A stretch of DNA of 64,000 nucleotides from an uncultured Phycisphaerales bacterium. Its GTDB lineage: Bacteria; Planctomycetota; Phycisphaerae; Phycisphaerales; SM1A02. Location: assembly GCA_905480395.1 (NCBI GenBank), contig CAJQQE010000018.1, positions 35,126 through 99,125 of the forward strand. Reading direction: 5' to 3'. Under the pieces are notes generated by a model that saw only the letters and a program-made list of their open reading frames with translations, had not been told where the DNA came from and ran no database searches. Shown in pieces: positions 17,542 through 27,110 of the stretch. The translations under genes and the position numbers were made by a program. Every line of letters begins with the position of its first letter. The first letter of the stretch is position 1.

Positions 17542-17640
17542 AGGTTCTTCACTCCGAAGGAAAAACAGGAAAAGACATGCCCGGGCCAATGCCAGGCGGA
17601 GGGTCGTTCGACTGCCGCACCCGCGTAGGGTGCCTCGTGG

Positions 17641-18261
17641 TCAGGCGACCGGCCATTGATCCGAATAATGCCGCCGGACGACCCGGCGGAGAGTTTCAAG
17701 CATGGTCTCGATGCCTAAGGGGCGGTCGAGGACGGCGAAAACGCCTTCTCTCAGGGCATCGCTCAGGCCTCGGACGCTCTCGCGACGGCTCGGCTGAGCG
17801 GGACGGACGAGCACCACCGGTGGGGTTGGCTTCACTCTCCGAAGGAGTTGAAGCACCTTTTCGCCAGCGGCACGTTTGTCGCCGTTGGCTTCCATCGGAA
17901 GTTCGAGATCGATCAAAGCGATGTGGATCTCTTCCTGCTCCACCAATCTGGCTGCATCTCGGCCACATCGGGCTTCCAAACATCGCACGCCGAGGGGATC
18001 CAGCAACCGAGGCAGTTCTGCCGTCGGGCCGCCCTCCCGCCAAGTGGCGGAAAACAGCAGATTCAGGCGACGGGGGGTCGCTGAAACGCGTTCGGAGGAG
18101 AATGGAGTGCCAAGAGAGTCCATGGAGAACTTGAAGGGGAACAACCGGCGCGCCGAACCGTCGCCGGCAGGGCTGAAAACCATCTCTCTGGGAAGATCCT
18201 GAGGAATCAGGTTCACGGGTGGCTCTACGACCCCCGCTGGAGCTCGAAATGGCGATTCCAT
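17641..18261 (-). CDS. degenerate receiver-domain (response-regulator-like) protein upstream of groES
   Basis: The 206-aa protein has an unstructured Pro/Arg-rich N-terminus (1-60) and a CheY-like domain (about 64-195). The strand carrying the phospho-acceptor position reads 'IHIALIDLELPM', keeping one Asp. The usual acidic pair after the first strand is missing ('LNLLFSATWREGG'), and the conserved Lys is replaced by 'LVRP' and 'LDRPLG'. It is therefore probably a pseudo-receiver working by protein contacts. No output domain follows. It lies 99 bp upstream of groES on the same strand. A GC hairpin (17617-17633) sits just after its stop. The start is uncertain: ATG at 18261, 18183 or 18123. 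Confidence 0.65.
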   Translation of the reverse strand: MESPFRAPAGVVEPPVNLIPQDLPREMVFSPAGDGSARRLFPFKFSMDSLGTPFSSERVSATPRRLNLLFSATWREGGPTAELPRLLDPLGVRCLEARCGRDAARLVEQEEIHIALIDLELPMEANGDKRAAGEKVLQLLRRVKPTPPVVLVRPAQPSRRESVRGLSDALREGVFAVLDRPLGIETMLETLRRVVRRHYSDQWPVA

Positions 18262-18532
18262 TGGATAACGCAATCTGGGCGAGGCCTGTCAGGTTCTCGA
18301 TTCGACCGGTTTCTCAATCTGCCGAGATGCCCAACCGGTCGGAAGACCCGCCCGATCGCTGCCAAACTGGCACGCTCCCGGCCCGGCTTTTCGCCGGTCG
18401 AGGCCGCTTCCGCATACCTTGCCAGTTCTCCAGGCCCTCGGCCAGGATCTCCATCCGCGATTCGTCCCGTCCGCGACTCCATTCAGGCCCGAAACGGCAC
18501 TGAAATCACCCCCGCTAGGAATGCCCTCGGTC

Positions 18533-19945
18533 ATGCCCGCCAACTCCATCGCCCAACTCCTCGCCAACCCAGAAAGTCACTTGGGAAACTCCGTCCGTCT
18601 CCAAGGTTGGATTCGCACCCGCCGAGATTCAAAGGGCGGATTGAGCTTTCTTCAGGTTTCGGATGGGTCCTGCTTCGCCACCATGCAGATCGTCGCCCCC
18701 GGAGATCTTGAGAATTATGAGTCGGACGTCCTCCGTCTCACTTCAGGCTCGTCGGTCGAGATCGAAGGCAACGTGGTCGAAAGCCGAGGCAAGGGCCAGG
18801 CCATCGAGATCAAGGCGACTCGAATCACCGCGGTTGGATTCGTCGAGGATCCCGACACCTATCCCATCTCGCCCAAGCAACACAGCTTCGAGTACCTCCG
18901 TGAAGTCGCGCATCTCCGGCCCCGCACCAATACCTTCGGTGCCGTCGCCAGAGTTCGAAACTGTCTGGCCATGGCGGTTCACGAATTCTTCCAGCAGGAC
19001 GGATTTCAGTGGATCCACACACCCATTATCACGGCCAACGACTGCGAAGGTGCCGGCGAGATGTTCCGGGTCTCGACGCTCGACCTCGAGAATCTTCCCC
19101 GGACCGAAGCCGGTGCCATCGATTTCTCGCAGGACTTCTTTGGTCGCGAATCTCACTTGACCGTCTCCGGGCAACTTGCCGTCGAGTGCTGGTGCCTCGC
19201 GCTCTCAAAGGTCTACACCTTCGGCCCCACCTTCCGGGCCGAGAACAGCAACACCACCCGGCACCTTGCTGAATTCTGGATGATCGAACCGGAAATCGCT
19301 TTTGCGGATCTTGCCGATGACGCTGACCTCGCCGAGGGACTCCTCAAGCACTGCTTCCGATCGCTCCTCGATCAACGCGGGGATGACCTCGCATTCTTCA
19401 ATGAACGAATTGAACCGACTTGCATCGAGCGGCTTGAAAACTTCGTCAACAGTTCATTCGAACGCATGGACTACGGCGACGCGATCAAGGCCCTCGAGTC
19501 CGCGATCGCCAAGGGCAAGAAGTTCGAATTTCCCGTGTCGTGGGGTACCGACCTTCAGAGCGAACACGAGCGATACCTGACCGAAGAGCTGGTCGGAAAG
19601 CCGGTCATTCTCATGAACTATCCGAAGGACATCAAAGCGTTCTACATGCGTCTGAACGACGATGGCCGAACTGTCGCCGCGATGGACGTCTTGGCCCCCG
19701 GAATCGGCGAAATCATCGGAGGAAGCCAGCGGGAAGAACGGCTCGACGTGCTAGACGCCCGCCTCGACGAGATGAAACTTCCGAAAGAGGACTACTGGTG
19801 GTACCGGGATCTGCGCCGCTACGGATCCGTCCCGCATGCAGGCTTCGGCCTGGGCTTCGAACGACTGATCTCCTACGCGACCGGCATGGCCAACATCCGC
19901 GACGTCATTCCCTTCCCGCGGACGCGAGGTCACGCCGAATTCTGA
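18533..19945 (+). CDS. asnS: asparaginyl-tRNA synthetase
   Basis: This is a 470-aa class IIb synthetase. The OB-fold anticodon domain occupies about 1-110 ('[14 protein letters not shown]', 'SFLQVSDGS'). Motif 2 is in '[20 protein letters not shown]' (about 228-247), preceded by '[14 protein letters not shown]'. Motif 3 is '[12 protein letters not shown]' (about 440-451). '[12 protein letters not shown]' and '[18 protein letters not shown]' are specific for AsnRS as opposed to AspRS. It directly makes Asn-tRNA(Asn), so the organism does not rely only on the amidotransferase route. The start is either 18533 or 18521. The shorter matches the usual family length of about 466 aa. Confidence 0.97.
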   Translation: MPANSIAQLLANPESHLGNSVRLQGWIRTRRDSKGGLSFLQVSDGSCFATMQIVAPGDLENYESDVLRLTSGSSVEIEGNVVESRGKGQAIEIKATRITAVGFVEDPDTYPISPKQHSFEYLREVAHLRPRTNTFGAVARVRNCLAMAVHEFFQQDGFQWIHTPIITANDCEGAGEMFRVSTLDLENLPRTEAGAIDFSQDFFGRESHLTVSGQLAVECWCLALSKVYTFGPTFRAENSNTTRHLAEFWMIEPEIAFADLADDADLAEGLLKHCFRSLLDQRGDDLAFFNERIEPTCIERLENFVNSSFERMDYGDAIKALESAIAKGKKFEFPVSWGTDLQSEHERYLTEELVGKPVILMNYPKDIKAFYMRLNDDGRTVAAMDVLAPGIGEIIGGSQREERLDVLDARLDEMKLPKEDYWWYRDLRRYGSVPHAGFGLGFERLISYATGMANIRDVIPFPRTRGHAEF

Positions 19946-20003
19946 TTCAACAAGGCCGTACGCGATTTCTCGTCAATTCCTTCTCCAAAGATGGACACGC
20001 ACC

Positions 20004-20219
20004 ATGCAATGCAACATCAATGCCAAAGGTAAAGCCGTTCGTCTTCTGTCCGGACTGAGCTTTATCCTTGCCGCAGTCCTGACCCTTCTCGTTGGGGGCC
20101 TTGAAGGTATCCCGCTCATTGTCGGAATATCTCTCCTGATCGGAGGCGGTTTCATGGCCTTCGAAGGTTGGAGTGGCTGGTGTGCGGTGCGCGCCATGGG
20201 CTTCAAAACGCCCATCTGA
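20004..20219 (+). CDS. small YgaP-like (DUF2892) membrane protein
   Basis: The 71-aa protein has the N-terminal family pattern 'MQCNINAKGKAVRLLSG', two adjacent hydrophobic helices (about 16-34 and 36-50) and the closing 'GWCAVRAMGFKTP' typical of DUF2892 inner membrane proteins, in which the Cys-containing end follows the second helix. The function is unknown; relatives are sometimes fused to rhodanese domains. It is a single gene between asnS and the amidase. Confidence 0.85.
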   Translation: MQCNINAKGKAVRLLSGLSFILAAVLTLLVGGLEGIPLIVGISLLIGGGFMAFEGWSGWCAVRAMGFKTPI

Positions 20220-20264
20220 ATGCGATCATTAGAACACGCTCGGAAGACGCGTTAGTCTGGACGC

Positions 20265-21995
20265 ATGAGTAACCACGATCCCGAGCGTCGACGACTCCTC
20301 ATCTCCACCGCCACGCTCGCCGCGCTACCACTGGCGGCCGCCACGGCGGCCGTTCAAGGGGGTCGCCCCATCGACCAGCAGGAAGAACCAGAGCCGAACG
20401 CTTGGCCGGGCGCACCGGACGATGCCGCCGTCACGCCAGCGATCATCGCCGCCGCCGAGCGACTCGCCGGCGTGACATTCACCGACGACGAACGCGCGAC
20501 GATTGCCAGGACCATTGGCGAGCAGATGGCAATCTTCGCCGCCAGGGTTGACGCTGGCGCGATGCCCAATGAGCTGGCCCCCGCCACCGTCTTCCGCGCC
20601 ATGCCACCGGGTCGAGCCCTCGACCCAGCGACCTCGACGGGAAACCCCGAGTTGGTCGCGGCGAATCCCGGCCCCCTCCCCAATGACGAGGCGGCGATCG
20701 CGTTCTCCACCGTCGCAGATCTGTGCACGTGGATGCGAAGAGGCGAACTCACCAGCGAACGGCTCACCCGGATCTACCTTGATCGAATCGAACGGATTGA
20801 TCCAAAACTCGAGTGCATGATCACCGTCACCGGCGAGCGAGCGCTCCAGCAAGCTCGCCACGCGGATTCCGAGCGGAAGCAAGGTCGAGATCGGGGGCCG
20901 CTTCACGGAATTCCCTACGGTGCCAAAGACATCCTCGACGTCGCGGACGTGAAAGCCACCTGGGGTGCGACGCCATTCAAGGATCGAGTCGGATCAATCA
21001 CCGCCACCGTGATCGAAAAACTCGACCAAGCCGGGGCGGTGATGCTGGGGAAGACCTCGGTTGGCGCGTTGGCCTACGGTGACATCTGGTTCGGTGGACG
21101 AACCAACAACCCTTGGAATCTAAAGCAGGGTTCCAGTGGATCAAGCGCCGGAAGCGCCAGCGGAACAGTCGGCGGTCTGATGGCCTTCGGGCTCGGCACC
21201 GAGACGCTCGGGTCGATCATTTCACCCGCGATGGTCTGCGGCGCGACGGGCCTTCGCCCGACCTTTGGACGAGTCTCCAAGGCGGGCGCCATGAGCCTCT
21301 GCTGGTCCCTCGACAAAATCGGACCGATCTGTCGAAGCGTCAACGACACGGCCCTGGTTCTCGCGGCCATCAACGGCCTCGACACCCGCGACCCGTCAAG
21401 CGTGGGCATTCCTTTTGCGCACGATGCAAAACAAGGCGTCAAGGGTCTTCGCGTCGGATGGAATCCGGCCTGGTTTGAGGGCGCGAATCCCGCTGACCGA
21501 GCCGCGATCGAACATCTCCGTGAGGCCGGCTGCGAACTCGTCGAGGTCGAACTTCCGGATCTTCCCTACGAGACGCTCCTCATACCGCTCTATGCCGAAG
21601 CCGCGGCCGCCTTCGAATCATTGACTCGATCCGGCGACGATGACTTAATGACTTGGCAGTCGCCGCAAGCCTGGCCGAACACGTTTCGACGAAGCTGGTT
21701 CATCCCGGCCATTGAGTTGGTGCAGGCCGACCGGGTGCGACGACAAGTCATGGATGCCATGGCCGAGATCATGGATAGTGTCGACGCACTCGCCACGCCC
21801 GCATTCGCCGCCAACCTGCTGCTGATCACCAACGCCACCGGCCACCCGGCGCTGGTGCAACCGATCGCCTTCGACGATGGACGCCCGCATGGCTTCACTC
21901 TGATTGGCCGGCTGTTCGACGAAGGAACGATCTGCAGGCTCGGTCGAGCGCTCGAAGCGCGGTGCGACGTGGCCAACCAGCACCCCACGCTTTGA
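20265..21995 (+). CDS. amidase-signature family hydrolase with Tat-like leader
   Basis: The 576-aa protein carries an RRRLLIS twin-arginine motif followed by a hydrophobic Ala-rich stretch (8-30), which suggests Tat export. About 120 residues of family-specific linker follow. The amidase signature catalytic triad is intact: Lys221 in 'GIPYGAKDI', cis-Ser293 in 'SGSSAGSASG' and nucleophile Ser317 in 'GTETLGSI'. The family cleaves amides, nitrile-derived amides or N-acyl ethanolamides, and includes GatA. The leader and the lack of neighbouring gatB/gatC argue against a tRNA amidotransferase. It starts a run of four hydrolase-type genes. Confidence 0.92.
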   Translation: MSNHDPERRRLLISTATLAALPLAAATAAVQGGRPIDQQEEPEPNAWPGAPDDAAVTPAIIAAAERLAGVTFTDDERATIARTIGEQMAIFAARVDAGAMPNELAPATVFRAMPPGRALDPATSTGNPELVAANPGPLPNDEAAIAFSTVADLCTWMRRGELTSERLTRIYLDRIERIDPKLECMITVTGERALQQARHADSERKQGRDRGPLHGIPYGAKDILDVADVKATWGATPFKDRVGSITATVIEKLDQAGAVMLGKTSVGALAYGDIWFGGRTNNPWNLKQGSSGSSAGSASGTVGGLMAFGLGTETLGSIISPAMVCGATGLRPTFGRVSKAGAMSLCWSLDKIGPICRSVNDTALVLAAINGLDTRDPSSVGIPFAHDAKQGVKGLRVGWNPAWFEGANPADRAAIEHLREAGCELVEVELPDLPYETLLIPLYAEAAAAFESLTRSGDDDLMTWQSPQAWPNTFRRSWFIPAIELVQADRVRRQVMDAMAEIMDSVDALATPAFAANLLLITNATGHPALVQPIAFDDGRPHGFTLIGRLFDEGTICRLGRALEARCDVANQHPTL

Positions 21996-22044
21996 GCCTC
22001 ACTGATTCTTTGACCACCGCTCCCGCGAACGGATTCTTTTCCTT

Positions 22045-22968
22045 ATGAACGCCGACGCGAACCGCCCCAATCACCGACCCGCGACCCTCGGCGGACGCGT
22101 CCTTCGCCGCATCGCCACTGGCGCCGCGCGGGTCACCGGCCTTCGACATCGCTCGGATTTGGGGTGGCCGCGATTTGAAGGAGGGCCGATCGGCGAGGGC
22201 GTACCGATCGTCTTAGTTCATGGATTCGGCGTCGACGGACTGACCATGCTCCAGTTGGCACGGCGACTGGCACGAAAGCACCACGTCGTGGTGCCAGACC
22301 TACCGGGTTTCGGAATTCATCCGGATCACGATCCAAAGATCATCGACTTCGAATTCTTCCTTGCGGCGATCGATGATCTTATTGCGACCTTGAATCTCGA
22401 CCCACCCGTCTTGGTTGGCTCGAGCATGGGCGGTGCCATCGCGGGAGGCTACGCGGCATCTCGACCCTCCGCGGTGCCCGGACTCGTCGTCATCGGACCG
22501 GCGGGAATCGAACCGCCGATTGATACCGAAGTCTTTGCCGCGGCCAAACGGGATGAACATCTCCTCCGCGTAGACTCCGTCGCTTCATTCGAACGGATAT
22601 ACGCCCTGAACTTCACGCGACCGCCATGGATGCCGAGATTCATGAAACGAGTCGTCGCGGCCGAGGCCGCGGCTCGCGCCGAAGATCACGAGATCATCCT
22701 GCGAAACCTTGAGGATCTGATGCTTGGTACCGCGGACCGATTCACCGACATCGCATGTCCCACCGAGATCATCTGGGGGGCCGACGACCGAATCATTCAT
22801 CCATCGGCGGCCGCCTGCTGGCAAGACGCCATTTCCTCGGCGACCACCACGATCATCAAGGACGCCGGACACTCCACGATGGTTGAGAAGCCTGATGCCG
22901 TCGCCGCCATCATCGAACAACTCATGCAGCGCCTCAACGGCGCCGAGCGAGCGAATCAACCCCGGTGA
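22045..22968 (+). CDS. alpha/beta-hydrolase fold protein
   Basis: The 307-aa protein has the oxyanion strand 'IVLVHGFGVDG' (about 55-65), the nucleophile elbow GSSMGG with Ser127, the acid 'IIWGADDRII' (about 247-256) and the catalytic His in 'DAGHSTM' (about 275), so the triad is complete. It resembles meta-cleavage-product hydrolases and other small esterases, but the substrate cannot be told. A basic amphipathic N-terminus (1-35) is not a clear signal peptide. It follows the amidase by 49 bp and may be in the same transcript. Confidence 0.9.
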   Translation: MNADANRPNHRPATLGGRVLRRIATGAARVTGLRHRSDLGWPRFEGGPIGEGVPIVLVHGFGVDGLTMLQLARRLARKHHVVVPDLPGFGIHPDHDPKIIDFEFFLAAIDDLIATLNLDPPVLVGSSMGGAIAGGYAASRPSAVPGLVVIGPAGIEPPIDTEVFAAAKRDEHLLRVDSVASFERIYALNFTRPPWMPRFMKRVVAAEAAARAEDHEIILRNLEDLMLGTADRFTDIACPTEIIWGADDRIIHPSAAACWQDAISSATTTIIKDAGHSTMVEKPDAVAAIIEQLMQRLNGAERANQPR

Positions 22969-22970
22969 AC

Positions 22971-24674
22971 TCAGTTCAACGGTGCCCGCCCGACCGCGGG
23001 CGTTTCGTCGAGCCAGATCGGATCGATTCCCACTTCGAAACGAACCCTCGCTGGGCGACCTTCGCGGAAGGCGACCGTGGCAACGCCCGCCAGTCGCGGC
23101 GGAGTCGCATCGAGATCGAAGATTTCCAGCTCCCATACCCGCTCGAAACCTTCGAAACATGGCGGGCAAGAATCTGGATCAACGGGCGTGAATCGAAACC
23201 GACGCGGACCCAAGCCGATCGGCCCTGAACCATAAAGTAATTCCTGAGCGTCAAACTCGATGATGCCCGTGGATGCCATCATCAGGTCACGACGAACGTC
23301 TAGGTCAATCGCAAGGTCGACGATCGGAACGCCATTCGGTCCCGGTGAATCTGGGGTCATTCGAGGGCGGTCGGCGATTTGGAGATCGACCCGGAGGCCG
23401 TCATCATCGGGCGTTGTCGTGAGATGGAAGGAGTCTGGCGGCCCGGTGTATGTGAGATCGAGATTCGGCCGCCCTTCCGCCGGCTCGCTCACGATCGAAC
23501 CAACGGTTCGATCAAAGCGTGGACGGCCGGTGCGGGTCGCAAAGTCCTGTTGACCGACCTCCCCGGCCGCCACGGATCCTCCGTAGACCTGGCCCTGCGT
23601 GCTGTTCAGCCAACGCCGCAGCGGTGGCGACCACTCGCCTTCGGGTTGTTCCGCCGCGATCTGTTGCCGCATGTCCGCGCCTCGAACGGATGCTTCTCGT
23701 AGTACCAGCAGTTCCGCTCGGCGAAGGACTCGGTCACCGACCACCACCGCGAATGGTTCGAGCACGGCACGAGGGTCGTCGATGGGATTGGAATCAAGCA
23801 CCAGGAGTTTGTTAGGTGATCCCTTTTTGACCACGCCCAGATTCGGACGCCCAATGGCGGCCGCCGGTGCACGGGTGAGTGTCGCAAGCAGGCCGATGTG
23901 GTCTTCGCCGGCGTTGACTCGATCTCTGAGCACGGACGCGTACACGTCGATCAGTTGGCCCGAGGTCGGGATCGTGATGAGATCTTCCGCGGGCGTCGTA
24001 TCCTCGCCCGCAAAAGGTAGAAGGTCGGAAGCCGCGATCTCCCGGTCCTTGGTTCGGGCGGTGAGGCAACGGCCATCGGGTGAATCGACCATCTTCTTCG
24101 GCACGATCACCCCGCCGATGCCAGACAGCAGGGCATCGATCATCCGCCCGCCTTCCAACCACGCACCAATCTCCGCGGAGTCGCCACCACCCACGATCAA
24201 CGGGGCTGCCATGACGAACCGACCACGACCCGTGACCACGACGTCGCTCTGGAGAAGGACAAAGTTCGCGGCTGGAACGATTCCGGAGACCCGACCATCT
24301 TGGATGACCACCGTTGACTCTTCGAGCACCATCGCTTCCCAGACCCCAGACTTCCCCATGACAAAATCTGTGAGGACGGTGGTTCCAGTGATCACGAGCC
24401 TCGATGCGGCGGGATCCGGAGCAGCCTCCGGCGCCGTTGGAACGGCAGACCCTTCGAGGATTTCCTTGCCATCCGAGATCTCCGCGGCGACAACTTCTGG
24501 TTCGGCGGCTGGAGGCGTCACATCCTGCCAACACCCCTGAGCGGACACCATCCCAGCGAGTGCCATCCCAAGGGCAAGACGAGGAACGCGTTGGGCGAAC
24601 GTTGGCAGATTCCCGAACTGCGGCCGGAGCGATCGATCGCCAGAGTATGTTGCGATGGTTTGGTGGTGGAGCAT
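22971..24674 (-). CDS. lipoprotein related to amidohydrolases but without the metal site
   Basis: The 567-aa protein has a hydrophobic stretch ending in an apparent lipobox at the 'AQGC' cysteine (about residue 47), so it is probably a lipoprotein. Residues 90-330 look like the composite-domain halves of the amidohydrolase superfamily: 'TTVLTDFVMGKSG' and 'VVIQDGRVSGIVPA' at the front, and 'LGVVKKGSPNKLLVLDSNPI' near 285 as the returning strand. However, the expected HxH metal motif after 'GRGRFVMAAPLIVGG' is absent and no other histidine cluster is seen. Residues 380-567 form a second beta-rich domain with 'CPPC'. It is likely a binding protein or an enzyme of changed chemistry. The long leader before the lipobox makes the start uncertain. 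Confidence 0.7.
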   Translation of the reverse strand: MLHHQTIATYSGDRSLRPQFGNLPTFAQRVPRLALGMALAGMVSAQGCWQDVTPPAAEPEVVAAEISDGKEILEGSAVPTAPEAAPDPAASRLVITGTTVLTDFVMGKSGVWEAMVLEESTVVIQDGRVSGIVPAANFVLLQSDVVVTGRGRFVMAAPLIVGGGDSAEIGAWLEGGRMIDALLSGIGGVIVPKKMVDSPDGRCLTARTKDREIAASDLLPFAGEDTTPAEDLITIPTSGQLIDVYASVLRDRVNAGEDHIGLLATLTRAPAAAIGRPNLGVVKKGSPNKLLVLDSNPIDDPRAVLEPFAVVVGDRVLRRAELLVLREASVRGADMRQQIAAEQPEGEWSPPLRRWLNSTQGQVYGGSVAAGEVGQQDFATRTGRPRFDRTVGSIVSEPAEGRPNLDLTYTGPPDSFHLTTTPDDDGLRVDLQIADRPRMTPDSPGPNGVPIVDLAIDLDVRRDLMMASTGIIEFDAQELLYGSGPIGLGPRRFRFTPVDPDSCPPCFEGFERVWELEIFDLDATPPRLAGVATVAFREGRPARVRFEVGIDPIWLDETPAVGRAPLN

Positions 24675-24728
24675 GTCTGCATGCTACGGTCCCCTATGAC
24701 ATCGCAGCCTCGGTTTAGGAGATTCGCC

Positions 24729-27068
24729 ATGCCAAATTTACGCCGCCAGCCACTGACCCTTGCCATCTCGATCATGGCGGTCTTTGTCCTACCACCGCCC
24801 GAAGCTCGCGCGGGTATCGAAAACGGCGTCCCGGTCGGGCAGTTGGCCGCTCCGGTGCGAATCGAGCTGGATGCTCACGCGATGCCGAGCATCGCCGCTA
24901 CCGCCCAGGATGATGCGATGGCCGGACTGGGATTCATGCATGCCCGTGATCGAATGATGCAGATGGACCTCTCCCGCCGGAAAGCCGCCGGAGAACTCGC
25001 CGCACTCATCGGCCCCCCCATGGTGGCCATCGATCGCCCGAATGCGATTCGACGGAGACGCGCGATCGCCGAACGCATTGTCTCGGAACTCCGACCCCAA
25101 GAACAACGTCTTCTCGACGCCTATACGGCGGGTGTGAATGCGGCGATTTCCAACTTCGATCGCGTTCCTGTCGAATACCGACTTTTGAATACAAAGCCCG
25201 CCGAGTGGCAACCCGCCGACTCCATTCTGGTCATGCTCACCCTCTTCGACGCGCTTCAAGACAACGCCAGACGCGAACCCCAAGTTGGCGCCCTTCGAAA
25301 ATTGGTCGAACCGGAAACCGCGGAATGGCTTCTCACCGTCGCTGGCCGTTGGGACGCGCTGCTCATCGAGCCCGATGGGTCGGAGTTCATTCTCGAGCCA
25401 CCCACGACCGGCATCTCGCGTGGCCCGACGCCTCGCCGTCGCCATTCCACACCCCCCTTGCCCATGGATGAACTCCATCTTGGTTCGAACAGCTTCGCCG
25501 TGGCAGGCAGTCGAACCGATGACGGGCGTGCGATCCTCGCCAACGACCCTCACCTGCGATATTCCGCGCCGGGAATCTGGTATCCCGCCGCACTCTCATG
25601 GCCGAATGTCGACATGGCCGGCGTTTCGATACCGGGAATTCCGGGAATTCCGATCGGCGCCACCGAATCGATCGCCTGGGGAATGACCAATACCACCGGC
25701 GACTTCGAGGACATGGTCCTCATTGACGTCGACCCTGCAAATCCAGATCGCTACCGAATCCCTGGGGGATGGGAGAACTTCGACGATCAAACAGTCAAGA
25801 TCGAGGTCCGCGGTGCGAAACCAATCTCCGTGGTGAGCCGATGGTCACGATGGGGCCCGGTCCTGATGGACACCGGTTGGACCGACGCGCCGGTCAGCCT
25901 GCTGCGTGTCTCGGATCAGCCTGGCGCCGTGAATCTCAGCCTGATGGATCTCCCGGAAGCTCGAGACGTCGAGTCCGGACTCGATGTCGCGGCTCGTTGG
26001 TACGGGCCGTCCCAGAATGTTCTCATCGCTGATCACACCGGTCGGATCGGCTGGACCTTGAGCGGCTGGATTCCGAACCGACGTGGATATGACGGCCGAA
26101 GTCCGATGATCCATGATGCCACCCACGGCTGGTTCGGTCCGCTCTCCGAAGATCAACGACCCCGATTGATCGATCCCGCATCCGGGTTTCTTTTCACCGC
26201 GAATAACCGGCTGGTCCCGCTCCGAGAAGCGGCACCGATCGGAAAAGTCTGGGCGGATGGGGGTCGAGCGTGGCGGATTCGCCGCGATCTCGAATCAAAG
26301 GCCCTGGTTTCCGAACTCGACCTTCTCGCCATTCAACTCGACGAGACGGTGCAACGTTTTCTTCCCTATCGCGATCTCCTGATCGAAGTCTTGACCGACC
26401 TGCCGGCAAGTCCCGGACGCAATCTGGTTCTAGAGTTGGTTCGCTCCTGGGATGGCCGCGCCTCGCTCGAGAACACCGCGCTCCCGGCGGTGGCGACGTT
26501 CAGAAGGGAAGTCATCGGACGGACCCAGATGATGTTGCTTGATCGGGCCAATCCCGTGGGATTAGACGATGACCCCCGGCGTCGCCAAGCGGCCTCAGCG
26601 ATCGGAGAGAACATCACACTCGCCGTCCTCGAGCGCCGCAATCCACGGTTCTTCCCGACGGACGCCGCCTGGCACGACGTGGTCCGACCGGCCGCGGAGG
26701 CGGCGATCACCGCCTATCTCGCAGATCCAACGACCCCGTGGGGCGAGCAGAACCGAGGGCGATTCGCCCACCCCCTTGGAATGGCGCATCCTCTGGTCGG
26801 CACTCGGTTCGACCTTCCCACCGTGCCGCAATCTGGACACTGGGGCGCGATTCGGGTTCAGTCTCAAAACGCTGGTGCGTCCGCGCGAATGATCGCCTCA
26901 CCTTCCCATCGAGCGGCGGCGATCTTGACGGTTCCCGGAGGCCAGTCCGGCGATCCAGAGTCTTCGCACTATTCGGATCGCCACGCGGCGTGGGCTGCGG
27001 GAGCGCCTTCTCCCTTGCTCCCGGGACCCGCGGTCGAGGTCATCAGTCTCACCCCGACGGCACCCTGA
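24729..27068 (+). CDS. penicillin acylase family Ntn-hydrolase, exported
   Basis: This is a 779-aa S45-family precursor. An AGGAG nine bases before the ATG fixes the start, and residues 1-28 are a signal peptide. The alpha chain region is about 29-251, with 'GLGFMHARDRMMQMDLSRR' near 67-85 typical of the family. The autoproteolytic site is at Gly252/Ser253 in 'HLGSNSFAVAG', so Ser253 would become the N-terminal nucleophile of the beta chain. Downstream 'ILANDPHL', 'GATESIAWGMTNTTGDFED' and 'FTANNRLVP' are conserved family elements. Members cleave beta-lactam side chains, acyl-homoserine lactones or cyclic lipopeptide acyl groups in the periplasm. The specificity here is unknown. The leader region overlaps the 5' end of the divergent lipoprotein gene. 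Confidence 0.95.
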   Translation: MPNLRRQPLTLAISIMAVFVLPPPEARAGIENGVPVGQLAAPVRIELDAHAMPSIAATAQDDAMAGLGFMHARDRMMQMDLSRRKAAGELAALIGPPMVAIDRPNAIRRRRAIAERIVSELRPQEQRLLDAYTAGVNAAISNFDRVPVEYRLLNTKPAEWQPADSILVMLTLFDALQDNARREPQVGALRKLVEPETAEWLLTVAGRWDALLIEPDGSEFILEPPTTGISRGPTPRRRHSTPPLPMDELHLGSNSFAVAGSRTDDGRAILANDPHLRYSAPGIWYPAALSWPNVDMAGVSIPGIPGIPIGATESIAWGMTNTTGDFEDMVLIDVDPANPDRYRIPGGWENFDDQTVKIEVRGAKPISVVSRWSRWGPVLMDTGWTDAPVSLLRVSDQPGAVNLSLMDLPEARDVESGLDVAARWYGPSQNVLIADHTGRIGWTLSGWIPNRRGYDGRSPMIHDATHGWFGPLSEDQRPRLIDPASGFLFTANNRLVPLREAAPIGKVWADGGRAWRIRRDLESKALVSELDLLAIQLDETVQRFLPYRDLLIEVLTDLPASPGRNLVLELVRSWDGRASLENTALPAVATFRREVIGRTQMMLLDRANPVGLDDDPRRRQAASAIGENITLAVLERRNPRFFPTDAAWHDVVRPAAEAAITAYLADPTTPWGEQNRGRFAHPLGMAHPLVGTRFDLPTVPQSGHWGAIRVQSQNAGASARMIASPSHRAAAILTVPGGQSGDPESSHYSDRHAAWAAGAPSPLLPGPAVEVISLTPTAP

Positions 27069-27110
27069 ACGCCGATTGCCCCAAAACATCACACGCTTGA
27101 AACGGCGCGA

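Noticed and set aside
17542..17640. CIRCE element upstream of groES
   Set aside because: The expected TTAGCACTC-N9-GAGTGCTAA repeat is not present; only a short GC hairpin follows the upstream gene.
23599..24540. 313-codon plus-strand frame opposite the amidohydrolase-like gene
   Set aside because: It is Ser/Arg/Pro-rich without structure, a typical shadow of a GC-rich gene.
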